Source of the DNA: DGNJ01 sp002388905
Lineage (GTDB): Bacteria > Pseudomonadota > Gammaproteobacteria > Pseudomonadales > Porticoccaceae
Direction: 5' to 3'
Assembly (NCBI GenBank): GCA_036843405.1
Contig: DAITSJ010000017.1
Coordinates: 6,426-70,425, forward strand
DNA: 64,000 bases
The notes beneath the pieces were generated by a model. The model ran no database searches, was not told where the DNA came from, and saw only the letters and a list, made by a program, of their open reading frames with translations. Positions 17,926 to 25,421 of the stretch are shown one piece after another (positions within the stretch are counted from its first letter, which is position 1; the number at the start of each line of letters is the position of its first letter). The position numbers were made by a program, and so were the translations under genes.

Positions 17926-18609
17926 GTGGAAGCCCTGGCAAACGATATCAATCTGGACCTCAATCAGTACGAGATCCCCCGCTTTATCGCCGTCGAGGGC
18001 CCCGTCGGCGTGGGCAAAACCACGCTGGCCAAGCGCCTTGCCGCCACCTTCAACTACGACACCCTGCTCGAACAGGCGGAGGAAAATCCCTTCCTGGAAC
18101 GCTTCTACACCGACCGGCGTTCCGCCGCCCTGCCCACCCAGTTGTTTTTCCTGTTCCAGCGCACCCGGCAGCTACAGGCCCTGCGCCAGGGGGACATCTT
18201 TCACCCGGTGCGCATCGCCGACTTCCTGATCGACAAGGACCCCCTGTTCGCCTCCGTGGCCCTGGATGAAAACGAACTGGAACTCTACCGCACCGTCTAC
18301 GAAAAGACCGCGGTGGACGGCGGGCCGGAGCCGGATCTGGTGATCTACCTCCAGGCCCCCACGGACGTCCTGCTGGAACGCATTCAGAAACGCGGGGTGC
18401 CCATCGAGCAGCGCATCGACCCGGCTTACCTGGCGGCCCTCAACGACGCCTATACACAGTTTTTTTACTATTATGACAAGGCCCCGCTGCTGATCGTCAA
18501 TGCCGCCGATATCGATCTGGCGGACAATGACGAGGACTACCGCAATCTCGTCGAGTACCTGCTGACCATCAAGAGCGGTCGCCATTACTACAATCCCGCC
18601 CCCCTCTAA
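17926..18609 (+). CDS. deoxynucleoside kinase family protein
   Basis: This 227-residue P-loop kinase of the dCK/dGK family phosphorylates deoxynucleosides for salvage. Walker A is VEGPVGVGKTTLAKRL (about residues 25-40), and the PDLVIYLQAPTDVLLERI block followed by KRG is the family's lid region. The start is GTG at 17926, directly after the folK stop; an ATG at 17924 is in another frame and gives only a shadow. A kinase between folK and panB is found in several gammaproteobacteria. Confidence 0.88.
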   Translation: MEALANDINLDLNQYEIPRFIAVEGPVGVGKTTLAKRLAATFNYDTLLEQAEENPFLERFYTDRRSAALPTQLFFLFQRTRQLQALRQGDIFHPVRIADFLIDKDPLFASVALDENELELYRTVYEKTAVDGGPEPDLVIYLQAPTDVLLERIQKRGVPIEQRIDPAYLAALNDAYTQFFYYYDKAPLLIVNAADIDLADNDEDYRNLVEYLLTIKSGRHYYNPAPL

Positions 18610-18629
18610 CGGTTCGAGAGGATGCCCCC

Positions 18630-19424
18630 ATGAAGTCCATCAGTCTAGGCAGCCTGAAGCAGGCCAAATCCGCCGGGGAAAAATTCGCGGTACTGACCGC
18701 CTATGACAGTTCCTTCGCCCACCTTGCCGGGCAGGCGGGCATAGAGGTGGTACTGGTGGGGGATTCCCTGGGCAATGTCGTTCTCGGCCACGACAGCACG
18801 GTCCCGGTAACCATGGACGACATGATCCATCACACCGCCGCGGTACGCCGGGGCAACGACAGATCCCTGATCGTCGCCGACCTGCCGTTCATGGCCTACG
18901 CCAGCGAGGAGCAGGCCCTCGACAACGCCGCCCTGCTCATGCAGGCCGGTGCCCATGTGGTCAAGCTCGAGGGCGGCGCCTGGCTGGAGGAAACCGTGCT
19001 GATGCTCGCCGAGCGCGGCATTCCGGTCTGCGCCCACCTGGGGTTGACGCCACAGTCGGTGCACAAGCTCGGGGGCTACCGGGTCCAGGGCCGGGAAGAG
19101 GCTGCCGCCGAGCAGATCCTGCGGGACGCCAGGCTTCTGGAAGACGCCGGCGCCGACCTGCTGGTGCTGGAATGCGTACCCGCCCCGCTGGCGGAAACCA
19201 TTACCCGGGAACTGGCCATCCCGGTAATCGGCATCGGCGCCGGCGCTGCCACCGATGCCCAGGTGCTGGTGGTTTACGACATGCTGGGCATCTCGCCCAG
19301 GACGCCGCGTTTCACCAAGAACTTCCTGGCCGAGACCGGGGGCGATATCCGCAAAGCCATGGAAGCCTATGGCGAGGCAGTGCGCACCGGCGGTTTTCCC
19401 GGTCCCGAGCACAGTTTCAACTAG
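18630..19424 (+). CDS. panB: 3-methyl-2-oxobutanoate hydroxymethyltransferase
   Basis: PanB makes ketopantoate from ketoisovalerate and methylene-THF in pantothenate synthesis. The 264 residues equal the E. coli length. Typical blocks are LTAYDSSFAHLAGQAGIEVVL (first 20 shown as TAYDSSFAHLAGQAGIEVVL), VLVGDSLGNVVLGHDSTVPV and IGIGAGAATDAQVLV. The TAG stop at 19422-19424 lies inside the left end of a MITE-like element, and the usual partner panC does not follow. Confidence 0.95.
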   Translation: MKSISLGSLKQAKSAGEKFAVLTAYDSSFAHLAGQAGIEVVLVGDSLGNVVLGHDSTVPVTMDDMIHHTAAVRRGNDRSLIVADLPFMAYASEEQALDNAALLMQAGAHVVKLEGGAWLEETVLMLAERGIPVCAHLGLTPQSVHKLGGYRVQGREEAAAEQILRDARLLEDAGADLLVLECVPAPLAETITRELAIPVIGIGAGAATDAQVLVVYDMLGISPRTPRFTKNFLAETGGDIRKAMEAYGEAVRTGGFPGPEHSFN

Positions 19425-19708
19425 GGCCTGTTAACACTAATTGGATTACGCCTGTTGTGACTAAAAATTCGCCAATCGAGCGGTCCGCCGCTGCGGGCAC
19501 GAGGAGAGTAGTTTGGTTGTTCCAAATGAGCGACGAGTAACGAAGAGTGGCGGATTTTTAGCCACAACCCGAAGGGCTGGAGCCCTTTTTGCCCCCAGCG
19601 TTGTTGTCAGTCGCTCATTTAGAATGACTAAACTTCACTTCTTCCGCCTAGCTGGAGGTAAAAATGGCTTCCAGCAGGTGCAATACAATTAGTGTTAACA
19701 GGCCCTAG
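19421..19708. mobile_element. MITE-like element with perfect 23-bp terminal inverted repeats
   Basis: The ends 19421-19443 and 19686-19708 are perfect inverted repeats starting CTAGGGCCTGTTAACAC. Inside is a second, imperfect inverted pair (TTGTGACTAAAAATTCGCCA near 19453 and its partner near 19546) and a third (near 19511 and 19606). There is no transposase frame. The left end supplies the panB stop codon, and the right end lies 3 bp from the stop of the convergent outer-membrane gene. CTAG at both outer edges may be part of the repeat or a target duplication. Another single end of this type is at 46446. Confidence 0.8.
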
Positions 19709-19711
19709 GGC

Positions 19712-21187
19712 TCAAAAGCTGAAACGCACCGCCGTGTAGACGTTGCTGTTGTCCTCGAACTGGCCGAAGAAGGTGTGGTCCCGGTCGCCAAAGAACAGGT
19801 TGAAGCCCCCCTCAACGGCCAGGTTATCGGTCACCTTGTAGTGAATATTGGGCCGCAGGTAAGCGTCTTCGTCCGTGGGTGAATAATAGGCGAACAGGCC
19901 CAGTGTCAGGTTCTGGTTCAAGGCCTGCCGCGTCAACCGGACAGTGACCAACTGGCGATACTGGTCCCGGGCGGGCTGGCCGGCAGGCAACGTGCGCCGG
20001 TAGGCGCCATAATCGCCCATCGCTTCAAGGTAGTACTGCAGACCCAGGGTTGTCTCCCGGGCCACCTCCCATTCATACCCGGCAAGGAAACGCCATTCGT
20101 CGTTATTGACGAAGGGGTCATCGCCGCTGTCGTCTTCAAGGGAATCGTAGTAGCCAACTTCCAGGCTCAGTATGCCGGGGCCCAGGGGGCCGCGCCCGCT
20201 GGCCCCCGCCACCCGCAGGCGGGGGAAACGGGCCCGGCCGGAGCGGGGGTCGAAGCCACCCGGGCTCTTCCAGAAGCCGTCGTAACCGTAGAGGGCCAAC
20301 TCGTAACTGCCCCAGCGTCGATACAGGCGCAGCGCCCATTCGTCATCGACACCGGTGTCGTCGGGCCGGTCCACCGACAGCGGTTCGTTCCGGCCCACCA
20401 CGCCACCGACGAGCGGGTTGTAGTAGGACAGCCGTCGTCCATCGATATAGCGATCGGCGTCAAAGCGCGGGGTATAAACCAGGTTGAGGTTGAAGCCGTC
20501 GCCGTAGTATCCCACGCGAAGGGCATCCGAGGGTGCCTTGAGATATTGCTCGTCGCGACCGGCGAGAAAGCTGTTCCAGTCCTTGGGGAAGAGGTCGTTA
20601 ATAAAGACCAGGTCCCCCACCCCCCAGGTGAGGATCTGGCGGCCAACCTTGAGGTCGACATCGGCCCCCGGTCGCCATTGCAGCCAGACCTCGCGCAGAT
20701 CCAGCCAGCCCATGCCGGTTTCCAGGTCCGCGTGACCGCTGTCCTCGATGCTGTCGTAGACCAGGTCGGCGGTGGCCTTGGCGCTCCAGGACAATCCCTG
20801 CCAGCCTTTTTCCAGTTCCAGTCGCATCTCCGCCAGGCTCGACTGACGCTGGTTGTCGGCGGATTGCAGCCGGTGGCCGGCACGCGCTTCCCAGAAGCCG
20901 GTCAGGCCGCCCAGGGGCGCCTCCGTGTCGTCACTGTCCCCCACCTCCCAGTCATCAAAGGCGGCGGTTTCCCGTGGCTCATCGATACCGGCCGGCAGGT
21001 CCGGCTCGTCCCCGGAACCCAGGCCACCGGGCAGGGGCGGCCCGCTGTCTCCGGCCTCCATGCCGGCGGGCAGTTCCGGTTCCGAAGCACCGCCCAGGCC
21101 GGTGGGGAGCGCGGGCTCGGCGGCCAACGCCGCTGCGCTGAGCAACGGAATCAGCACGGAAAGTGCGCGCAAGATACTGATCGGCAT
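19712..21187 (-). CDS. outer membrane beta-barrel protein of an MMPL export cluster
   Basis: This 491-residue protein has a signal peptide (about residues 1-22, cleaved after ALA) and a long barrel rich in alternating aromatic strands, ending in VRFSF with the C-terminal Phe of outer-membrane proteins. Residues 25-75 form a spacer with four repeats of an LPxG(L/M/I) unit separated by acidic residues. The barrel resembles DUF1302-like or porin-like proteins next to MMPL exporters. It is the last gene after the LolA-like protein and the RND protein and probably completes their export route. Substrate unknown. Confidence 0.75.
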   Translation of the reverse strand: MPISILRALSVLIPLLSAAALAAEPALPTGLGGASEPELPAGMEAGDSGPPLPGGLGSGDEPDLPAGIDEPRETAAFDDWEVGDSDDTEAPLGGLTGFWEARAGHRLQSADNQRQSSLAEMRLELEKGWQGLSWSAKATADLVYDSIEDSGHADLETGMGWLDLREVWLQWRPGADVDLKVGRQILTWGVGDLVFINDLFPKDWNSFLAGRDEQYLKAPSDALRVGYYGDGFNLNLVYTPRFDADRYIDGRRLSYYNPLVGGVVGRNEPLSVDRPDDTGVDDEWALRLYRRWGSYELALYGYDGFWKSPGGFDPRSGRARFPRLRVAGASGRGPLGPGILSLEVGYYDSLEDDSGDDPFVNNDEWRFLAGYEWEVARETTLGLQYYLEAMGDYGAYRRTLPAGQPARDQYRQLVTVRLTRQALNQNLTLGLFAYYSPTDEDAYLRPNIHYKVTDNLAVEGGFNLFFGDRDHTFFGQFEDNSNVYTAVRFSF

Positions 21188-21203
21188 CGGTGGCGCCTGT
21201 CCT

Positions 21204-22034
21204 TTAGCGCAGATACTGGCGAGGGGGCGAACGCAGGTAGCGTTCCGTGAAAACCGCTTCCGGCATGCCGATATCGTAGGTCACCTGGTTGTAACGCATG
21301 CGGGTTTTGCCGCCGCTGTCCAGGTCCTCCATAACCGCCTCGGTCACTGTGGGATAGCCCTGGATGGTCTCCACCTTCAGGGCCCTGGCGACACGATATT
21401 TGTTGCCCTGGCTGTCGAAGTACTCGGTCTGTACCGGGATAAAGGTTTCCCTGTGCACGTACATAAGGTAGTGGTCGAACTCCACCTCACCCGGTTCTTT
21501 AGGTGTGTGCTTGAGGACGTAATAATTATCGGTGACATCCACCAGCTCGTGATGGTCGGCATCGATACTGCGGCCGCTGACATCCTCGTAGTAGTAATGT
21601 GAGCCGACAAAGCTGGTGCGTTTATCGCTGGCGGCGATGCGCTTAACCAGGTCCAGGGCGGGCAGGTAGAGCCAGCGGTCGTCATTTTCTCCCGGTTTCT
21701 TGTGCACCATGAACACCATCTTGTTGACGTCGGCCGGGCGGTGAAAGTAGACATAGAATTGCTGCTCGCCCAGATAGGCGCGATCCGCCACGGCATCGGT
21801 ATCCGGGCCATCCCTGCGCAGAATGGTAAAGCTTCGCTGGCGGTGGCGCCCCTGGCTGTCGGTAATCAGCATCTGGACCTGGGCACGGCCGTCACGCCCC
21901 TGGTAATAGGCCACCTGATTGGCGCGGTGGACGATCTCCTCCAGAGAAGGCTGTTGTTCCTCCGCGCCCGCGGCGGGCAGGGCCGCCGACAGGGACAGGA
22001 ATACCATACAGATAATGTGCTTTACGGGTTTCAC
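21204..22034 (-). CDS. outer membrane lipoprotein-sorting protein (LolA-like)
   Basis: This 276-residue periplasmic protein starts with a signal peptide (residues 1-24, ending LPAAGA). The rest matches the LolA/LolB-fold sorting family: EIVHRANQVAYYQGRDGRAQ, then FYVYFHRPADVNKMVFMVHK and KRTSFVGSHYYYEDVSGR. Members of this family next to MMPL transporters are thought to carry a hydrophobic cargo across the periplasm. It is 19 bp after the RND gene and 16 bp before the barrel gene, giving one operon. Confidence 0.82.
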   Translation of the reverse strand: MKPVKHIICMVFLSLSAALPAAGAEEQQPSLEEIVHRANQVAYYQGRDGRAQVQMLITDSQGRHRQRSFTILRRDGPDTDAVADRAYLGEQQFYVYFHRPADVNKMVFMVHKKPGENDDRWLYLPALDLVKRIAASDKRTSFVGSHYYYEDVSGRSIDADHHELVDVTDNYYVLKHTPKEPGEVEFDHYLMYVHRETFIPVQTEYFDSQGNKYRVARALKVETIQGYPTVTEAVMEDLDSGGKTRMRYNQVTYDIGMPEAVFTERYLRSPPRQYLR

Positions 22035-22053
22035 GGTTTTACCTCCTGGGCCA

Positions 22054-24705
22054 CTATTTAAAGAGCCAGCGTTGCAAAAGGGTCACCAGCGCCGGCAGGA
22101 TAACCAGTGTCGCCACACCGGCGCTGAGAATAATCGTCGCGATAAAGATGCCCACTGTCTGGTAGGGCACCAGGGGCGCGGCCAGCAGGGGCAGGAAGCC
22201 GGCACTGAGGACAATGGCGTTGCGGCTGATGGCCCGGGCCGGCTCGCCGAAGACAATCGGCACCGCCGAGCGCCAGTCGCCGGCCCTGGCCACCGCCTCG
22301 CGAGCGCGGGCCAGGAAGTGGATGGCGTAATCCACCGCCAGCCCCAGACTCAGGGCACTGAGAATGGCTACCGGCATATCGTAGTCCTTGCCGATCAGGC
22401 CGATGATGCCGTAGATCAGGCCCACGGTGAATGTCAGGGGGATCATCGACAACAGCCCGAACAGGACGGAGCGGAACAGCACCACCATCATCGCCAGTAC
22501 CACGACGAAGGAGCCGGCAAAGGCCCCGAGCATGCCCCGTACCATCTTGTCCTGCCAGACCACGTTGATATAGGTAAGACCAAACCACTCGGGCTCGATG
22601 CCCGCCGGGGGCGGGTTGTCCGCGACAAAAGCCTCCAGGTCCGCCATCACCGCTTCCATGTCCCTGTTGTCGCCACTGGTCAACTGCAGCCATAGACTGG
22701 CCTGGCGGTAGTCCGGGGTCACGAAATGCCACAGATCCTGGGGCCTGTGGCTGTTCTGGTAGGTAATCAGGGTCTGGCCCACGGCATTGGTGCTGTCGGG
22801 AATGCGGAACTCGGAGGGCTTGCCCAGCAGCAACTCCCGGTGCACGGTCTTGACGATATCGGGGAGGGAATTAACCTTGCCCACCCGCTCGTTGCCCTCC
22901 AGGTGCTTCTGGAGATTTTCCATCCACGCCAGGGTTTGCGGCTGCTTGAAGACCTCCGAGCCCTGGCGGATACCGTCCAGCATGAGCATGACCTCATCCC
23001 AGGCAAAATAGGCATCACCCTCGGCAGTGGCCATCTGCTCCTCGGCAAAGCGGGTCAATGCCGCCAGTCCGGATGCGGCATCTGTTGACTGACTGGCCAC
23101 CTCCCGTACTTTTCCCTCGAGGCGGTTGAACGGCTGAGCGGGCAATCCCGACTCGACCAGGTCCTGCCGGCGGCGGTCGAGCTCGGACAGCAGCGCACCC
23201 CCGTCGAAGTCCGAATCAGCCTCGCCGGGTTTCAGGGAAAGATACGCCATGTAGGTGCCGCCGAAATGGTCGTTGAGGACCCGGTCGGCGACGCGGATGG
23301 CGTGGTCCTCGTCGAACCAGTTGATGGGATTATCGTTAATCTGGATAAGGGTGATCCCCCAGCCGGACAGCGCCCCGATAATCAGGGTGCCGGCCAGGAT
23401 TAGCCTGGGCCGCGCACAGGTCACATTACCCAGCCAGGCCAGGCTGCGCCCCATCGGCGTGTGATCCTCCTCCCCCGCGCTGCCTTCATGGCCGTAACCT
23501 TCGAGCCTGCTTTCGGGAATCAGCATCAGGTAGGCGGGAATAAAGAGGATAGTCCACAGCCAGGCCAGAAAGACGCCGATGGCCACGAAAATGCCGAATA
23601 CCTGCACCGGCGGGATGGGTGTCAGGGCCAGGGAGGCAAAGCCGGCCATGGTGGTCAGGGTGGTGAACAACATGGGCTTGAACAGGGTGCGCATGACCTC
23701 TTCGGTTGTCTTGCGACGGTCCCGGTGCACCGGATAGCGGTCGAAAAATTCCGACAGGATATGAACGGCATCGAGCACGGCGATGGGCATGATGAAAATG
23801 GGAATCATCGAGCTCATGATGTGGATTGTGTTGCCGCTGATCACCAGCAGGCCCATGGTCGACAGGGCGCTTACAATGGCGACCAGCATGGGCGAGACCA
23901 CCATGACCAGGCGCTTGAAAAACCACCAGAGCAACAGAAATATCACCAGCATGGCCAGGGGCGCGGAAATGGCCATCTGGATGAACATCTCCACCCCGAA
24001 AGTATCTTCCGCCACCGGCAGGCCGGTAATATAGACGGATTCATCGCCCTGCCAGCCGGCGGTAAAATCCAGCAGTTCCCGCCGGACCCGGTACGACACA
24101 TCCTTGCTGGTAAGGGGCAGGTACAGGGCAACGGCCTTGCCATCCCCGGACACCAGGGTGTCGTTGAGGAAAGGAATATTCAGGGCCCGCTCGCGGATTG
24201 CCAGGGCTTCTTCCTGCGTCGCCGGCGGCGTTGCCATCAACCAGGAAAAAGTCACCTCCCCCAGCCCTCCCTGCTCGATATTGTCGACCATGGAAGGGGC
24301 GATCATGTCCGCCTCGATCACCCCCTCGCGCTCGCCCGGATTATCGGGATCGGGCCACGACAGGTTGCGGGCAAAATTGGTAAGCCGGTGGATTTTCTCC
24401 AGCGACCCGGGGTTGAACACGCCCTCCGGATGGCGGTCGTTGACAATGCCCACCACCACCATGTCGGACAGGTCGAAGGTGGCCTTGGCCCTGTCGTGGA
24501 ACACCCGCACCGGCTCGTCCTCGGCCAGCATATTCTCGGGGTCCGTATCCACCGTCACGGGGTGCAGGCCGGGCACCCGGACAAAGTTCGGCACAGCCGC
24601 CAGCGCAATGATCAACACCGTGCTCAGGGCCATCACCCAGGCGATCCGACGCGGATGGTGCAGCGCATAATAAACAAAGCGATCAGCGAGTGACGAAGCA
24701 GCCAT
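22054..24705 (-). CDS. MMPL/RND family transporter
   Basis: This 883-residue inner-membrane exporter has the two-fold RND layout: one helix near residue 25, a periplasmic domain, a five-helix bundle (about 230-400), a second periplasmic domain, and a last helix bundle (about 700-880). It is of the hydrophobe-exporter MMPL/HAE type that handles lipids or sterol-like cargo. ATG 24705 is preferred to a start ten codons upstream because AGGGG lies 8 bp before it. The divergent arsR gene is 82 bp away and is the likely regulator. Confidence 0.87.
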   Translation of the reverse strand: MAASSLADRFVYYALHHPRRIAWVMALSTVLIIALAAVPNFVRVPGLHPVTVDTDPENMLAEDEPVRVFHDRAKATFDLSDMVVVGIVNDRHPEGVFNPGSLEKIHRLTNFARNLSWPDPDNPGEREGVIEADMIAPSMVDNIEQGGLGEVTFSWLMATPPATQEEALAIRERALNIPFLNDTLVSGDGKAVALYLPLTSKDVSYRVRRELLDFTAGWQGDESVYITGLPVAEDTFGVEMFIQMAISAPLAMLVIFLLLWWFFKRLVMVVSPMLVAIVSALSTMGLLVISGNTIHIMSSMIPIFIMPIAVLDAVHILSEFFDRYPVHRDRRKTTEEVMRTLFKPMLFTTLTTMAGFASLALTPIPPVQVFGIFVAIGVFLAWLWTILFIPAYLMLIPESRLEGYGHEGSAGEEDHTPMGRSLAWLGNVTCARPRLILAGTLIIGALSGWGITLIQINDNPINWFDEDHAIRVADRVLNDHFGGTYMAYLSLKPGEADSDFDGGALLSELDRRRQDLVESGLPAQPFNRLEGKVREVASQSTDAASGLAALTRFAEEQMATAEGDAYFAWDEVMLMLDGIRQGSEVFKQPQTLAWMENLQKHLEGNERVGKVNSLPDIVKTVHRELLLGKPSEFRIPDSTNAVGQTLITYQNSHRPQDLWHFVTPDYRQASLWLQLTSGDNRDMEAVMADLEAFVADNPPPAGIEPEWFGLTYINVVWQDKMVRGMLGAFAGSFVVVLAMMVVLFRSVLFGLLSMIPLTFTVGLIYGIIGLIGKDYDMPVAILSALSLGLAVDYAIHFLARAREAVARAGDWRSAVPIVFGEPARAISRNAIVLSAGFLPLLAAPLVPYQTVGIFIATIILSAGVATLVILPALVTLLQRWLFK

Positions 24706-24737
24706 TACCCAAGCCCCTAAAAATAAGTTGCACAAAT

Positions 24738-24769
24738 ATTAGTTATTACTTATATTAGTGTCAACTAAT
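24738..24769. promoter_or_regulatory. candidate ArsR operator between the MMPL operon and arsR
   Basis: An inverted repeat ATTAGTT (24738-24744) and AACTAAT (24763-24769), 18 bases apart, lies in an AT-rich island in the 82-bp divergent intergenic region. This is a sensible position for an ArsR/SmtB repressor to control both genes. The call rests on symmetry and place only. Confidence 0.4.
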
Positions 24770-24787
24770 TTATTGACCAGCCGGATT

Positions 24788-25093
24788 ATGGATCTCGACA
24801 AGATGCAGACCAGTGCCGAGGCGGCGGCGGCACTTCTCAGGAGCCTCTCCCATCCGAAACGCCTGCTGATGCTCTGCGCCCTCTCGGAGCGCGAGCACAG
24901 CGCCGGGGAACTGGAAGAACTGGCGGGCCTGAGCCAGTCGGCGGTCTCCCAGCACCTGGCGCGCCTGCGCCGCGACGGCCTGGCCACCTCCCGGCGGGCG
25001 GGCCAGACCATCATCTATACGCTGGCGGATACCAACGGCCGGGAAATCGTCGAGACATTGCACCGGCTCTATTGCGAGGAACCCCGCAAATGA
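24788..25093 (+). CDS. ArsR/SmtB family transcriptional regulator
   Basis: This winged-helix repressor of 101 residues has the pattern LLRSLSHPKRLLMLCALSE followed by the recognition helix region GLSQSAVSQHLARLRRDGLA and the wing TSRRAGQTIIYTL. No ELCVCDL metal site is visible; a single Cys is near residue 30. It may thus sense something other than a metal. A GTG at 24758 would add ten residues. It diverges from the MMPL operon and probably controls it; the DUF2892 gene follows. Confidence 0.87.
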   Translation: MDLDKMQTSAEAAAALLRSLSHPKRLLMLCALSEREHSAGELEELAGLSQSAVSQHLARLRRDGLATSRRAGQTIIYTLADTNGREIVETLHRLYCEEPRK

Positions 25094-25146
25094 ACCGGTC
25101 AATGATCATCGTTGCCAAAGCCACCCCCCCCACAGAGGACAGCCCC

Positions 25147-25350
25147 GTGAATATCGATCGCCTCGTTTTTGCCATCGCCGGTACTTTTGTTCTGGCGAGC
25201 CTGGCACTCAGCCAGCTGCACTCCGCCTACTGGTTGTGGTTCACCGCCTTTGTCGGAGCCAACATGTTCCAGGCCGCCTTTACCGGTTTTTGTCCCCTGG
25301 CCATGGTGCTCCGCAAAGCCGGCGGCAGGCCGGGCTGCGCTTTCCAGTGA
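25147..25350 (+). CDS. DUF2892 (YgaP-like) small membrane protein
   Basis: This 67-residue protein has two helices and the family motif FTAFVGANMFQAAFTGFCPL followed by AMVLRKAGG. DUF2892 proteins are often paired with ArsR regulators and rhodanese domains. The GTG at 25147 gives the normal family length and follows GAGG; an ATG at 25090 overlapping the arsR stop would add 19 residues and indicates coupling either way. Confidence 0.8.
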   Translation: MNIDRLVFAIAGTFVLASLALSQLHSAYWLWFTAFVGANMFQAAFTGFCPLAMVLRKAGGRPGCAFQ

Positions 25351-25365
25351 TTCGTCAGAAGCCAT

Positions 25366-25397
25366 AAAAAAACGGGGCCCCATGGGACCCCGTCTTT
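25366..25397. terminator. bidirectional terminator between DUF2892 and pnp
   Basis: The near-perfect stem ACGGGGCCC/GGGACCCCGT at 25372-25393 has an A-run on the left (T-run for the minus strand) and CTTT on the right. It serves convergent genes, most strongly pnp. Confidence 0.85.
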
Positions 25398-25421
25398 CGC
25401 CAGCCAATGAAATCCGGCAGC

